From NCBI GenBank assembly GCA_020832085.1, contig JAFIFJ010000134.1, positions 1 through 64,000 on the forward strand: a DNA stretch of 64,000 bases, read 5' to 3'. How positions within the stretch are numbered: the stretch's first letter is position 1; each line of letters begins with the position of its first letter. Position numbers and translations under genes: made by a program. The notes under the pieces are model-generated. The model ran no database searches. It was not told the DNA's origin and was given only the letters and a program-made list of their open reading frames with translations. Below, piece after piece: positions 27,461-36,280 of the stretch. Source of the stretch: Gammaproteobacteria bacterium. Lineage in GTDB: Bacteria; Pseudomonadota; Gammaproteobacteria; Pseudomonadales; Azotimanducaceae.

Positions 27461-28303
27461 CTACTCGCCGACCAGGGTCTCGCTGCGAAACCAGCCCTCA
27501 CCTGATTCGCTTAGGCGATCCACCAGCCAAGGCAAAGCCTCATCCATCTGACCACCGAGAACGAAAGGCGGATTGATGATCACGACGCCACTTGCCGTCA
27601 TGCCGAAGCCATCGCTATCGGGGGCGTTGCCGAGTTCGAAGCGCGCGATGCGCCGGATTCCGGTGGCTTTGATTGCCTCGACCATGCGCTCCACCCGGGC
27701 CCGTTCCACCACCGGGTACCAGAGCATGTAGACCCCTGTGGCGAAGCGCCGATGGGCTGCCGCCAGGGTCTTCACCACCTGCTCGTAGTCGCTCTTGATC
27801 TCGTAGGCGGGATCGATGAGCAGCAGGGCACGCCTGCTCGGCGGGGGCAGCAGACCGATGCAGCCGGCGAAGCCGTCCTCTTCGCGCACCGTCAGGCGCC
27901 GATCGCCGACAGCCCAGCGACGCAGCGCCTCGGCCTCGTTGCCGTGGCGTTCGAAGAGAATCAGGCGATCTGTCCCATCGAGCAGCGCTCGGGCAATGGC
28001 GGGAGAGCCCGGATAGCACTTAAGCGCCCCACCGGCGTTGGCCAGCCGCACGCAGTCCAGGTAGCGGGACACGGCCGCCGGCGCCTCCGCCACATCCCAG
28101 AGCCGGCCGATTCCGGTCAGATACTCCCGCTTCTTTTGCGCGAACTCCGAACCGAGATCGTAGCTGCCAGCGCCGGCATGGGTGTCGATGTAGAACAGCG
28201 GCTTGGCCTTGCGTCCGAGATAGTCGAGCACCGCCACCAGCACGGTGTGCTTCAGGACGTCGGCGAAGTTGCCGGCGTGGAACCCGTGGCGGTAGCTCAG
28301 CAT
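27461..28303 (-). CDS. rlmJ: 23S rRNA (adenine(2030)-N(6))-methyltransferase RlmJ
   Basis: A 280-residue SAM-dependent methyltransferase that modifies A2030 of 23S rRNA. The N-terminal MLSYRHGFHAGNFADVLKH is diagnostic of RlmJ. The DTHAGAG SAM-binding motif and the LIDPAYE catalytic motif (DPAY form of DPPY) are intact, and the length is normal. It starts three bases after the stop of the SDR gene on the same strand, so it may be cotranscribed with it. RlmJ is typical of Gammaproteobacteria, which supports the taxonomic reading. Confidence 0.95.
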   Translation of the reverse strand: MLSYRHGFHAGNFADVLKHTVLVAVLDYLGRKAKPLFYIDTHAGAGSYDLGSEFAQKKREYLTGIGRLWDVAEAPAAVSRYLDCVRLANAGGALKCYPGSPAIARALLDGTDRLILFERHGNEAEALRRWAVGDRRLTVREEDGFAGCIGLLPPPSRRALLLIDPAYEIKSDYEQVVKTLAAAHRRFATGVYMLWYPVVERARVERMVEAIKATGIRRIARFELGNAPDSDGFGMTASGVVIINPPFVLGGQMDEALPWLVDRLSESGEGWFRSETLVGE

Positions 28304-28306
28304 GGC

Positions 28307-29098
28307 TTAGACGATGGTGGAACCGCCGTCGATGATCCAGTTCTGTCCCGTGGCGTAGGAACCGGCCTTGGAGGCCAGGAACACCACGACGCCCGCCAGT
28401 TCCTCCGGATCGCCGATGCGCCGCAGGGGCACCGTGGAAGTGACCCGCTCGAGCATCTTCGGGTCTTCCCACAGCGCCCGGGCGAAGTCGGTCTTGATCA
28501 GGCCCGGCGCCACAGCGTTCACGCGCACGCCCTTGGGTCCGTACTCCGAGGCCAGATTGCGCACCAGGGCGAAGTCGGCGGCCTTGGAGATGTTATAGGT
28601 GCCGATGACGTTGCTGGCCTTCAGGCCGCCCACCGACGAAATGATGATGATCGAGCCGTCGCCGCGGGCTTCCATCTCCGGCAGCACCATGTGGCAGAGC
28701 CAGTGGTTGGAGAGCACGTTGCACTGCATGATCTTTTCGAAGGCGGAATCCGGAATCTCCTTGGAGGGTCCGTAAACCGGGTTCACCGCCGCATTGCAGA
28801 CCAGAATGTCGATGGCGCCGAGCTTTGCGTGGGTCTTGTCCACCAGCTGCTGCAGGGCTGCCTTGTCGCCGATGTGGGCGGGAATGACGATGGCCTTGTT
28901 GGGCGCATCGGCACCGAGCTTGGCGTTGATGTCGTCGGCCACTGCCTGACAGGCATCCGCCTTGCGCGAGGAGATCACCACATTGGCACCGTGCAGCGCG
29001 AGCTGCTCGGCAATGGCGCGCCCAATGCCCTTGCTGGAACCGGTGACGATGGCGTTCTTGCCCGACAGATCGAACAGGCTGCCTGCTGCAACACTCAT
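28307..29098 (-). CDS. SDR family oxidoreductase
   Basis: A 263-residue NAD(P)-dependent short-chain dehydrogenase. It has TGSSKGIG for cofactor binding, NAAV in place of NNAG, catalytic Ser in IIISSVGG and the Y-N-I-S-K motif, so it should be active. The C-terminal WIIDGGSTIV is typical of the classical subfamily. The ATG at 29098 has AAGGAG at ideal spacing; a longer frame to 29197 has none. It lies just upstream of rlmJ. The substrate is unknown; the neighbouring acyl-CoA ligase cluster suggests a lipid or acyl-CoA derivative. Confidence 0.92.
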   Translation of the reverse strand: MSVAAGSLFDLSGKNAIVTGSSKGIGRAIAEQLALHGANVVISSRKADACQAVADDINAKLGADAPNKAIVIPAHIGDKAALQQLVDKTHAKLGAIDILVCNAAVNPVYGPSKEIPDSAFEKIMQCNVLSNHWLCHMVLPEMEARGDGSIIIISSVGGLKASNVIGTYNISKAADFALVRNLASEYGPKGVRVNAVAPGLIKTDFARALWEDPKMLERVTSTVPLRRIGDPEELAGVVVFLASKAGSYATGQNWIIDGGSTIV

Positions 29099-29220
29099 GA
29101 TTGCTCTCCTTGCGTTGGCGATGGACGGCGTGGCGGCATTGTCCCTGGACACACTGAAAGAGTCACCTTTGGCGTGGTCTGTGGGGCGAAGCTCCACTTT
29201 GGGCGCATTTCGTCAGGAAC

Positions 29221-29324
29221 GAAATGCGCCGATCTCGATGACGCCCAGCGAAGGCAGCGACTTCGGCTTCGGCAGGGCACCTTCAGATCGGCCCAATCGC
29301 TACGCGATTAGGGCCTTCCCACAA
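29221..29324. repeat. 104-bp REP-family repeat, copy 1
   Basis: Runs from GAAATGCGCCGATCTCGATG to CCTTCCCACAA and is nearly identical over most of its length to the copy at 29384-29487, in the same orientation. It contains ATCGCTACGCGAT, a small palindrome, next to the conserved CTTCCCACAA end. A more diverged third relative lies at 47577-47680. Confidence 0.85.
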
Positions 29325-29383
29325 GTGGCGCAATGCCAGATTCGAGCGACACCCCCTTGTCGGAGAGCGCTATTTCGCGCAGC

Positions 29384-29487
29384 GAAATCCGCCGATCTCG
29401 ATGACGCCCAGCGAAGGCAGCGACTTCAGCTTCGGCAGAACGTTTCGAGATCGGCCCAATCGCTTCGCGATTAGAGCCTTCCCACAA
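29384..29487. repeat. 104-bp REP-family repeat, copy 2
   Basis: Direct repeat of 29221-29324 with the same length. Shared landmarks are GATCTCGATGACGCCCAGCG, AAGGCAGCGACTTC, GATCGGCCCAATCGCT and CCTTCCCACAA. Here the palindrome reads ATCGCTTCGCGAT. The intervening 59 bp are unrelated. Confidence 0.85.
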
Positions 29488-29536
29488 CGGCAGGCTGCGC
29501 AGCGATGCTGAGGGGTTGCAACTTGGTGGCGGAGGC

Positions 29537-31168
29537 TCAGGGCAGGCCGAGCTCCGCCTTCGCGAAGGCGGTGATGCTTTTATAGTCCGCCTTACCGTTG
29601 CTGGCCCGGCCCAGCGAGGCCTTGGTCAGGATGCGTTTCGGGGTCTTGTAGCCCGCCAGATGCTTGCGGGCGTGGGCTTTCAGGACGTCTTCGGCCAGGG
29701 ACGCACCTGTTCGCAGCGCCACGACGGCGGTGACCATCTGCCCCCACTTGTCGTCCGGAACGCCCACCACCAGCGCATCTTCCACATCCGGATGCTGCTT
29801 GAGCACTTCTTCCACTTCCTCGGGATAGACCTTCTCGCCAGCCGTGTTGATGCAAACGCTGCCGCGGCCGAGCAGCAGCAGGGAGCCGTCGGCTTCCACC
29901 CGGCACCAGTCGCCGGGCATGGAATAGCGCACGCCGCCGATGGTCGGAAAGGTCTTCGCGGTTTTCTCCGCATCCTTGTAGTAGCCCTTGGGAATGGCGC
30001 CGGCCCGGGCAATGTAACCCGGCTCGGGATCACCGGGCTTCACCTCGCGGCCGTCCTCGGTGAAGACCTTGCAGTGCTCGCCAATGACGAAACGGGCCGT
30101 TTCCACGGTGCCATCGACGGTGGTATCGGAACGCCCGAAGCCCACGGCTTCGGAGGCGCCGAAGGAATCCGTGAGCACCATGGCCCCGTGATGCTTCAGC
30201 AGTCCCTGCTTCACCTCCATGGACCACATCACGCCGGAGGAAATGATGGAGACCAGGGAAGTCAGATCATAGCGTCCGGGTGCGGCATCGAGGGCGTTGA
30301 GCAGGGGCTTGGCGAAGGCATCGCCGACGATGGCCAGACCGTTCACCTGCCAGCGTTCCACCGCTTCGAGGCACTCCACGGGATCGAAACTCGGCTGTTC
30401 GAGCAGCACCACGCTGCCGCCACCGGCGAGGCAGGCGATGGACGTGAGCAGCCCCGTGCCGTGCATCAACGGACAGCAGGGCATGATGCGGCTGCCGCCG
30501 CCGGCACGGCGGACATTGACCGCATGCTGTTCGAGATCCGCTGGCGGGATCATGTCGGTGGCAGGCGTGGCGCCGGCAGCGCCCGCAAGCCAGAGGTCGT
30601 TCAGGCCCCACATGACGCCCTTGGGCATGCCCGTGGTGCCGCCGGTGTAGATGAAGAGCAGGTCGTCCCCCGACCGCTCGATGGCAAGGCGAGAGCCGTC
30701 ACCGGACTCCGCCAGCGCTTCGTAGGCCTCGGCACCGGCCACGCGCAGGCTGCCGTCATTGGCCACCTCCAGCCACACCGCCACCTTGGGCAGGCGGGGC
30801 TTGAGCGCCTCGACGTGGGACGCGAACTCCTGACCGTAGAGCACCACCTTCGCATCGGAGTTGTCGAAGATGTAGTGCAGTTCCTCGTCCACGTAGCGGT
30901 AGTTGACGTTGACGTGGGTGAACCGCCCCTTGAAGCAGGCTCCGAGCATTTCCATGTAGGCGGGGTGATTGCGCAGGTAGAAGGCCACCTTGTCGCCGAC
31001 CTCGACCCCGCGCTCACCAAGAGCCCGCGCCAGATTGTTGCTGCGCCGGGTGAAATCCCCCCAGCTCAGGACCCGATCGCCCTGAATGAGGCAGGGGGCC
31101 GACGGATCCACGGCTTCGGCCATGGCGTCGTAGATGTCTCCGAAATTCCAGCGGTAGGCCGCAGTCAT
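29537..31168 (-). CDS. Acyl-CoA synthetase (AMP-forming, FadD-like)
   Basis: A 543-residue ANL-superfamily enzyme that activates a carboxylic acid to its CoA thioester through an acyl-adenylate. The phosphate loop is YTGGTTGMPKGVMW, the A5-type motif is TDSFGASEA, PGDWCRVEADG is the ribose-binding Asp region, and the catalytic Lys lies in ASNGKADYKSI near the C-terminus. GRGSVCINTAGEKVYPEEVEE is the hinge region. Chain-length preference is not readable. A strong GAGGGGAGAGC site precedes the ATG. It is the last gene of a minus-strand cluster with DUF6285, phosphotransferase and DUF7064-like genes. Confidence 0.92.
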   Translation of the reverse strand: MTAAYRWNFGDIYDAMAEAVDPSAPCLIQGDRVLSWGDFTRRSNNLARALGERGVEVGDKVAFYLRNHPAYMEMLGACFKGRFTHVNVNYRYVDEELHYIFDNSDAKVVLYGQEFASHVEALKPRLPKVAVWLEVANDGSLRVAGAEAYEALAESGDGSRLAIERSGDDLLFIYTGGTTGMPKGVMWGLNDLWLAGAAGATPATDMIPPADLEQHAVNVRRAGGGSRIMPCCPLMHGTGLLTSIACLAGGGSVVLLEQPSFDPVECLEAVERWQVNGLAIVGDAFAKPLLNALDAAPGRYDLTSLVSIISSGVMWSMEVKQGLLKHHGAMVLTDSFGASEAVGFGRSDTTVDGTVETARFVIGEHCKVFTEDGREVKPGDPEPGYIARAGAIPKGYYKDAEKTAKTFPTIGGVRYSMPGDWCRVEADGSLLLLGRGSVCINTAGEKVYPEEVEEVLKQHPDVEDALVVGVPDDKWGQMVTAVVALRTGASLAEDVLKAHARKHLAGYKTPKRILTKASLGRASNGKADYKSITAFAKAELGLP

Positions 31169-31191
31169 GCTCTCCCCTCTCGGTATCGTTT

Positions 31192-31572
31192 TCAGCGGCC
31201 GCCTTGCAGCGCCCGCTGATAGCTTTGGTAGCGTGGGTTGTCGATGGCGAGCTTCGCCATCACCGTCGACCGCAGATGCTCCGTCAGGCCGGGCGTCTGT
31301 ACATCCATACGCCCGGCACGGATGGCCTCGATGAGTTCCTCGGCCAGGACGTCGAGGTCGCCGTCGTGACCAAGGAGCGCCACCAGCCGCGACTTTTCCG
31401 CGGCGGCCAGGGCCGGCCCTTCGGCCAGCTCACGCTCGACGATCTTCAGCACGTTGACCGCCACCCGCGTGTGAAAGGCCACGCTGCCGTCGAGGCTCGG
31501 CTGCACTTCCGCCTCCAGAAACTCGCGCACCGCCTGCACCAGTTCGGGGACGGTGGGTCGGTCAGTGGCCAT
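31192..31572 (-). CDS. DUF6285 domain-containing protein
   Basis: A 126-residue all-helical-looking protein with the DUF6285 layout: TVPELVQAVREFLEAEVQPSL at the start and FHTRVAVNVLKIVEREL in the middle. These small proteins are usually encoded next to an ACAD10/11-like phosphotransferase, and here that gene ends 15 bp upstream. The function is unknown; the linkage suggests a partner or regulator of the kinase-like protein. GGAGAGG precedes the ATG. Confidence 0.87.
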   Translation of the reverse strand: MATDRPTVPELVQAVREFLEAEVQPSLDGSVAFHTRVAVNVLKIVERELAEGPALAAAEKSRLVALLGHDGDLDVLAEELIEAIRAGRMDVQTPGLTEHLRSTVMAKLAIDNPRYQSYQRALQGGR

Positions 31573-31587
31573 GGGCCTCTCCTCGCT

Positions 31588-32610
31588 TCAAGTCAGCAGA
31601 TTCAGAAGATCCAGTTCGGTCTCCGAGACGCGACGGCCGATGGCCGCCTTCTCCACCGAACGGGTGGCTCCGCTCAAGTGGCTGTGGGTCATGATCATGC
31701 ACATGATCCCCCACTTCAGGGTCCCGAAGACTTCCCAGTAGCGCACGGCATCGGGGTTCACGGCGCCGCCACCGGCCGCTTCATAGCCGGCGAAGAGGTC
31801 CTCGCGCCGGCCGAATCCGCCCACGGGAAGGTCGATCTCGCCGAAGCGCCAGGAGGTGACGCAGAGCCAGCCGAGATCCTCCATGGGATCACCGAGGTGG
31901 GCCAGTTCCCAATCCATGACGGCACGGATGCCCTCCGGGCCCACCATCAAATTGCCGTTGCGGAAATCACCGTGAACCAGGGTCAGCCGCGCCGGCTCCT
32001 GCCGATGATCAGCCAGCCAGCGCAGCGCCAGATCGAAGACCGGTACCGGCTGACCGAAGGCCCGATAGACCTCCCCGTAGCGTTCGATCTGCTCGGCCGC
32101 CCCCATGGTGGTCAGGGTCGGCAGCCGCGCCGGCGCAACACTGTGAAGCTGTGCCAGGGTGATACCGCAATCCCGGGCCAGATGGGTCCGCAGGTCGGCG
32201 TACTCGGCATCCCTGAGAACGCGTCGCGGCAGGGTCTCGCCTTCGAGACGGGCCATCACGTAGCCGTCGCCGAGATCGTCCTCGGGCGAGAGAATGAACA
32301 GGACTTCCGCCGCCGCCACCCCCGCATCCCGGGCCGCGCGCTGCACTTCGGCTTCGCCGGCCTTGCCAAGGTTCGTGTCCGACTTGCCTTCGTCGCCGAT
32401 GCCCGGAGAACGCCTGAGAATGCAGCCGATACGTCGTTGTTCGCCGGACGCAAGCCTGCCGATGACGTCGAAGCTCCAGGTTTCATTCGCCGCGCCCGCC
32501 GTCAGTCGCGCCAGTTCCGCCACCTGCGGCTTGCTGCCCACCGCGGCGCCGAGATGGCGCGCCACCGCCTGCGCCAGCCCTGCGGCCAGCGCCTCATTCG
32601 ATATCATCAT
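31588..32610 (-). CDS. Phosphotransferase family protein (ACAD10/11 kinase-domain-like)
   Basis: A 340-residue APH-fold protein. Visible motifs are LTAGAANETWSFDV (phosphate loop), the catalytic loop LVHGDFRNGNLMVGPEG and the metal motif VMDWELAHLGDPMEDLGWL, the signature of the ACAD10/11-type subgroup. In eukaryotes such kinases act on 4-hydroxyacyl-CoA before dehydrogenation, which would fit the acyl-CoA genes here; this is an analogy. The ATG at 32610 starts two bases after the stop of the upstream gene. A longer frame to 32937 merely reads antisense-type sequence through that gene. Confidence 0.88.
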   Translation of the reverse strand: MMISNEALAAGLAQAVARHLGAAVGSKPQVAELARLTAGAANETWSFDVIGRLASGEQRRIGCILRRSPGIGDEGKSDTNLGKAGEAEVQRAARDAGVAAAEVLFILSPEDDLGDGYVMARLEGETLPRRVLRDAEYADLRTHLARDCGITLAQLHSVAPARLPTLTTMGAAEQIERYGEVYRAFGQPVPVFDLALRWLADHRQEPARLTLVHGDFRNGNLMVGPEGIRAVMDWELAHLGDPMEDLGWLCVTSWRFGEIDLPVGGFGRREDLFAGYEAAGGGAVNPDAVRYWEVFGTLKWGIMCMIMTHSHLSGATRSVEKAAIGRRVSETELDLLNLLT

Positions 32611-32612
32611 GT

Positions 32613-33650
32613 TCAACTGCCCGTGCGTTTGCCGACTGGCTCGCCATCGACGATCTGATCGAGAAACTCCGACAGACCGTAGCCGGTCATGCCGTCGCAG
32701 GTGTAGCGGGTCATGCCCTCGGTGATCCGGGTCATGAGTTCTTCGCCATCCGGAGTGGTCCGGCGATTGCGCAGCGGGATCAGCGACATCACCTCGCCGG
32801 CGACTTCGTACTCGCGCTCGTCGGTCTTCGCCCAGGCTTTGAGCTTCGTCTGGCAATCGTCGGCATCGTACTCGGCCTCGATGCGCACATCCCGGATGAG
32901 GACGTACTCGCCGTCGCGCAGCACCATACCGCCGCAATGCTGCTTGCCGTCCGGCCGGGTGACCACCGACAGCATCATCGCGAAGTCCCGCCCGAAGTTC
33001 ATCGGCAGCCAGCGATACCAGTAGATGCTCTGCCAGTAGCGCGGTCCCCAGGAGTGATCGCGCAGGCCGAAGCCGTCGATCTCGAAGACCTCCTCCCCGA
33101 CCTTGATGCTGCCGCTGCCGGACATGTGCTGTTCATAGTGGCCGCGGGCGAAGCCTTCTTCGGCCTTCTCTTCGATCTTCGAGCCGTCTTCCTTGACTGG
33201 CTCGCCACCGAACATCGGCGAGACACCGGTGAAATCGATGCTGACCTCGGCGGCGACGATGGGATTGCTGCGGAAGGCCTTGGACGGCTCCGCCATGTCC
33301 TTCGGATTCGCCAGCAGGCAGAGCTTGCCGGCGTAGCGCACGCTGACCCGCTTGAAGGGCTCTTCCACCGTGAACGTCATGCCGCCGTTGGCGAAGGCCT
33401 CGTTGTCGTGGCACTCCGGGCGGGCAAACATGAATCCGATGCGTCCATCCGGCAAGTAGATGCAGCAGGTCATCTCCCCCTTGCCCTCGTTGGGCCGGTT
33501 CGCGAGCCGGAACCAGCCGCCCACGTGGCGGACGGGATCGAAGACATTGAAGTACATACTCTCGTTGAAATTCGGGGCTTCCTCCACCGGATGGGTGTAC
33601 TCATCCTGCGGCTCGAGCCTGATTCTGATGCCCTCGCCTGCTGCCGCCAT
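32613..33650 (-). CDS. DUF7064-like (lipocalin/CrtC-like fold) protein
   Basis: A 345-residue protein without membrane segments. It has a two-part beta-rich look, with GGWFRLANRPNEGKGEMTCC in the N-half and GFGLRDHSWGPRYWQSIYWYRW in the C-half. The RDHSWG-x-R motif is shared with hydroxyneurosporene-dehydratase-like and DUF7064/7065 proteins, which probably bind hydrophobic ligands. The function is unknown. The ATG at 33650 follows GGGGAG and is preferred over 33734. It heads the operon that continues into phosphotransferase, DUF6285 and acyl-CoA synthetase. Confidence 0.8.
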   Translation of the reverse strand: MAAAGEGIRIRLEPQDEYTHPVEEAPNFNESMYFNVFDPVRHVGGWFRLANRPNEGKGEMTCCIYLPDGRIGFMFARPECHDNEAFANGGMTFTVEEPFKRVSVRYAGKLCLLANPKDMAEPSKAFRSNPIVAAEVSIDFTGVSPMFGGEPVKEDGSKIEEKAEEGFARGHYEQHMSGSGSIKVGEEVFEIDGFGLRDHSWGPRYWQSIYWYRWLPMNFGRDFAMMLSVVTRPDGKQHCGGMVLRDGEYVLIRDVRIEAEYDADDCQTKLKAWAKTDEREYEVAGEVMSLIPLRNRRTTPDGEELMTRITEGMTRYTCDGMTGYGLSEFLDQIVDGEPVGKRTGS

Positions 33651-33759
33651 GCCAATCTCCCCGGGGGTACTGATCCGCCCCATTAATGGAATCGAATTAT
33701 CTCCGAGAGCGTAGCCAGACTCTGTCACCGCCACAAGTGCGCGCCCTTCGATAGCCCCA

Positions 33760-34401
33760 TCAGTCGCTTTCGCCCCCCCGCCGTGCGCTCAGGATCCACA
33801 GCGGATCAGCCCCATCCGGCGAACGATCGTGAAACTCAGCTGCCTCGAAACCGCCGGCGCGCTGCAGGTAGAAGGCGATCAGGCGGATGCGTTCCTCCGG
33901 CGCCAGGTTGCGAAACGCCCAAATCGCCTTGGTGGGGAAGCAGCGGTGAGAGGTGGCGATGATCACCTCCCCGCCCGGCACCAGCACCCTGCCCAGTTCC
34001 GCCAGCACTTCCACGGGCCGGGTCAGATACTGGATGGACACCGCTATCAGCGCCGCCTCGAAGGACTGATCCGGCCAGGGCAGCTGCGGATCCTCGTTGA
34101 GGTCCTGCACGTGCCAGGCATCCAGGCGCGGGTTGTGGCCGAGTTCGGCGGCATTCATGCCGTGGCCGACGACCGACCCATAGGTCACGTCCTCCGGCAG
34201 ATGGGACACCCAAGACGACATGAGGTCGAGCACCCGTGCACCGGGTGCCAGGCGCTCCCGGTAGAAGTCCGTCAGCGCAGCGATGGTGGCATCGTCGATG
34301 TGGGTGACGAAGCGCGGTTGCTCGTAGAACGCCAGATCGTCACTGGGATCGAGGCGCTCGAACAGAGCGGCTGGAAGCTCGGGGTCGTCAACTCCTGGCA
34401 T
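33760..34401 (-). CDS. Class I SAM-dependent methyltransferase
   Basis: A 213-residue protein with a methyltransferase Rossmann fold. The first strand ARVLDLMSSWVSHLPED is an unusual form of the SAM motif I, lacking the usual Gly-rich E/D-x-G-x-G. Later it has WPDQSFEAALIAVSIQYL and GRVLVPGGEVIIATSHRCFPTKA, which match the family. The degenerate motif I is consistently seen in this subgroup, which is often called methyltransferase type 11. The substrate is unknown. It stands alone between the DUF7064-like operon and a short plus-strand gene. Confidence 0.8.
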   Translation of the reverse strand: MPGVDDPELPAALFERLDPSDDLAFYEQPRFVTHIDDATIAALTDFYRERLAPGARVLDLMSSWVSHLPEDVTYGSVVGHGMNAAELGHNPRLDAWHVQDLNEDPQLPWPDQSFEAALIAVSIQYLTRPVEVLAELGRVLVPGGEVIIATSHRCFPTKAIWAFRNLAPEERIRLIAFYLQRAGGFEAAEFHDRSPDGADPLWILSARRGGESD

Positions 34402-34603
34402 ACCTGCAACCTCGATACCCCATTCGGGGGATGGTCAACGCACTACGGCCACAGCGCAGCTTACCGGGATGCGAACCCGGTCTCACTTGGCTGATGAGTG
34501 GGCTTCCATCCTAACCCGAACCTTGCCTATATTTGGGCTCAGGACGGGCGAGGGTCCAGGAAGGACCTGCGGTGAGAGAGCCACTGTCCACGGAGAGTCC
34601 ATC

Positions 34604-34777
34604 ATGAAGATCCATCGCAATCCGCAAGATCACCAGTGGATACTCAGCTCCGGCCCCCACGTGCTCTATCGTGGCGCGCGCAGCCCCTGGCTGTCGCCCG
34701 AGCTGCTGCGCGAGGCCGCCCGCCGGGAGCGAGCGCTCCAGGAAGGGCAGGGTCAGGCAGCGCCCGTCGAGCGCTGA
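34604..34777 (+). CDS. Small hypothetical protein
   Basis: A 57-residue basic protein beginning MKIHRNPQDHQWILSSGPHV, with an Arg/Glu-rich helix at its end. A GGAGAG site lies six bases before the ATG, which supports translation. A longer in-frame extension to 34469 is not supported. I do not recognise a family. It lies 130 bp upstream of the glycyl-tRNA synthetase gene on the same strand, separated by GC-rich inverted repeats. Confidence 0.55.
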   Translation: MKIHRNPQDHQWILSSGPHVLYRGARSPWLSPELLREAARRERALQEGQGQAAPVER

Positions 34778-34801
34778 GCGCGCAACGGGCCAGAGCGCTG
34801 G

Positions 34802-34861
34802 ATCCGGCCCCGGGGCTCCCGGGGTCATCGGCCTGCTGCGGATGATCCCGGCCGGGGTTTT
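34802..34861 (+). terminator. Possible intrinsic terminator before the glycyl-tRNA synthetase gene
   Basis: A GC-rich block with several inverted repeats, CCCCGGG-GCT-CCCGGGG and a later CCGGCCGGGG that can pair with the upstream CCCCGG, ends in GGGGTTTT. It would terminate the short upstream gene. The T-run is only four bases and alternative foldings exist, so the call is tentative. A TATAGT hexamer follows at 34865-34870 and may be the -10 box of the synthetase promoter. Confidence 0.35.
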
Positions 34862-34907
34862 CGCTATAGTTCCCGCCCTTTAAAAATCCCCGTGCAAGGA
34901 GTTTCCC

Positions 34908-36275
34908 GTGCCCGCCAAGTCAATGGACGAGCTGGTCTCGCTGTGCAAGCGACGCGGTTTCATCTTCCAGTCCGGCGACATCTACGGTGGCGTGCAGGGC
35001 CTCTACGACTACGGTCCGCTGGGCGTCGAGCTGAAGAACAACCTCAAGGCCGCCTGGTGGCGTTCCATGGTCTACGAGCGTGACGACGTCGAGGGCCTCG
35101 ACGCCGCCATCCTCACCCATCGTCTGGCGCTCAAGTATTCCGGCCACGAGGCCACGTTCTCCGATCCCATGGTGGACTGCCGCAGCTGCAAGGCCCGCTG
35201 GCGGGCCGACCACCTCGACGGCAAGTGCCCAGGCTGTGGCTCCACCGACCTCACCGACCCGCGACCCTTCAACCTCATGTTCAAGACCACGGTGGGCCCG
35301 GTGGATGACGGTGCCAGCTACGCCTATCTGCGCCCAGAGACGGCCCAGGCCATCTTCACCAACTTCCGTCACGTGGTGGACGCCACCTCCCGGCGGCCGC
35401 CTTTCGGCATCGCCCAGATCGGCAAGGCCTTCCGCAACGAGATCACGCCGCGGAACTTCATCTTCCGGGTGCGCGAGTTCGAACAGATGGAGCTGGAATT
35501 CTTCGTCGAGCCCGGCACCGACGAGGACTGGCACAAGTTCTGGGTCGACGCCCGGGTGAGCTGGTGGCAGGCCCAGGGAATTCCGGCGGACCGGCTGGAA
35601 CTGCTGTACGTCCCGGCCGACGAGCTGGCCCACTACTCCAAGGCCACCGTGGACATCATGTACCGCTTCCCCCACGGCCTCGAGGAACTCGAGGGCGTGG
35701 CCAACCGCACCGACTTCGACCTCGGCTCCCACACCAAGGGCCAGGACGAACTGACGCTGACGGCCAAAGTGGAGCCGAACCGGGATTCCAATACCCGGCT
35801 GGCCATCCAGGACACGGACAGCAAGCAGTGGCTGGTGCCCTTCGTCATCGAGCCCTCCGCCGGCGTCGACCGCGGCGTGCTGGCCGTGCTCAATGAAGCC
35901 TATCGGGTAGAGGAACTCGACAACGGCAGCAGCCGGACGGTGCTGGCCCTGGCCCGGCACTTAGCGCCGATCAAGGTTGCCGTGCTGCCCTTGAAGCGCA
36001 ACCACGAGGGCATCGTCGAGACCGCGCGCCAGATCAAGCAGAACCTGCAGAAGCTGGGCCTCGGTCGCATTCTCTACGAGCACACCGGCAACATCGGCAA
36101 GGGCTATCGCCGCCACGACGAAGTCGGCACGCCCATCTGCGTGACGGTGGATTTCGAGACCCTGGAAGGCGAGCAGACGGTGACGGTGCGCGACCGCGAC
36201 AGCATGACCCAGCAGCGGGTGCCGCTGGCCGAGCTCACCGCCTTCGTGCGGGACTACTTCGCCGAGAGCCGCTGA
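34908..36275 (+). CDS. glyQS: Glycyl-tRNA synthetase, dimeric (eukaryal/archaeal-like) type
   Basis: A 455-residue class II synthetase that charges tRNA-Gly. It is the single-chain homodimer type, not the two-subunit alpha/beta form usual in Gammaproteobacteria. Motif 2 region [25 protein letters not shown] and motif 3 region [16 protein letters not shown] are intact. A zinc site is formed by C91, C94, C107 and C110. The C-terminal anticodon-binding domain begins near PIKVAVLPL. Length matches the bacterial dimeric group. CAAGGAG precedes the GTG/ATG region, with ATG at 34908 read as the start. Confidence 0.93.
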   Translation: MPAKSMDELVSLCKRRGFIFQSGDIYGGVQGLYDYGPLGVELKNNLKAAWWRSMVYERDDVEGLDAAILTHRLALKYSGHEATFSDPMVDCRSCKARWRADHLDGKCPGCGSTDLTDPRPFNLMFKTTVGPVDDGASYAYLRPETAQAIFTNFRHVVDATSRRPPFGIAQIGKAFRNEITPRNFIFRVREFEQMELEFFVEPGTDEDWHKFWVDARVSWWQAQGIPADRLELLYVPADELAHYSKATVDIMYRFPHGLEELEGVANRTDFDLGSHTKGQDELTLTAKVEPNRDSNTRLAIQDTDSKQWLVPFVIEPSAGVDRGVLAVLNEAYRVEELDNGSSRTVLALARHLAPIKVAVLPLKRNHEGIVETARQIKQNLQKLGLGRILYEHTGNIGKGYRRHDEVGTPICVTVDFETLEGEQTVTVRDRDSMTQQRVPLAELTAFVRDYFAESR

Positions 36276-36280
36276 GACGA

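Larger units (their letters stand above)
29099..29536. other. Gene-free gap carrying two REP-family repeats
   Basis: About 440 bp between the SDR start and the acyl-CoA synthetase stop, both on the minus strand. It holds the two 104-bp repeats listed separately, plus a short unique segment (about 29099-29220) that should contain the SDR promoter. No open frame here looks like a gene. Confidence 0.6.

Noticed and set aside
34469-34603. Upstream extension of the small protein gene at 34604
   Set aside because: The extra residues lack a ribosome-binding site, and the strong GGAGAG site supports ATG 34604.
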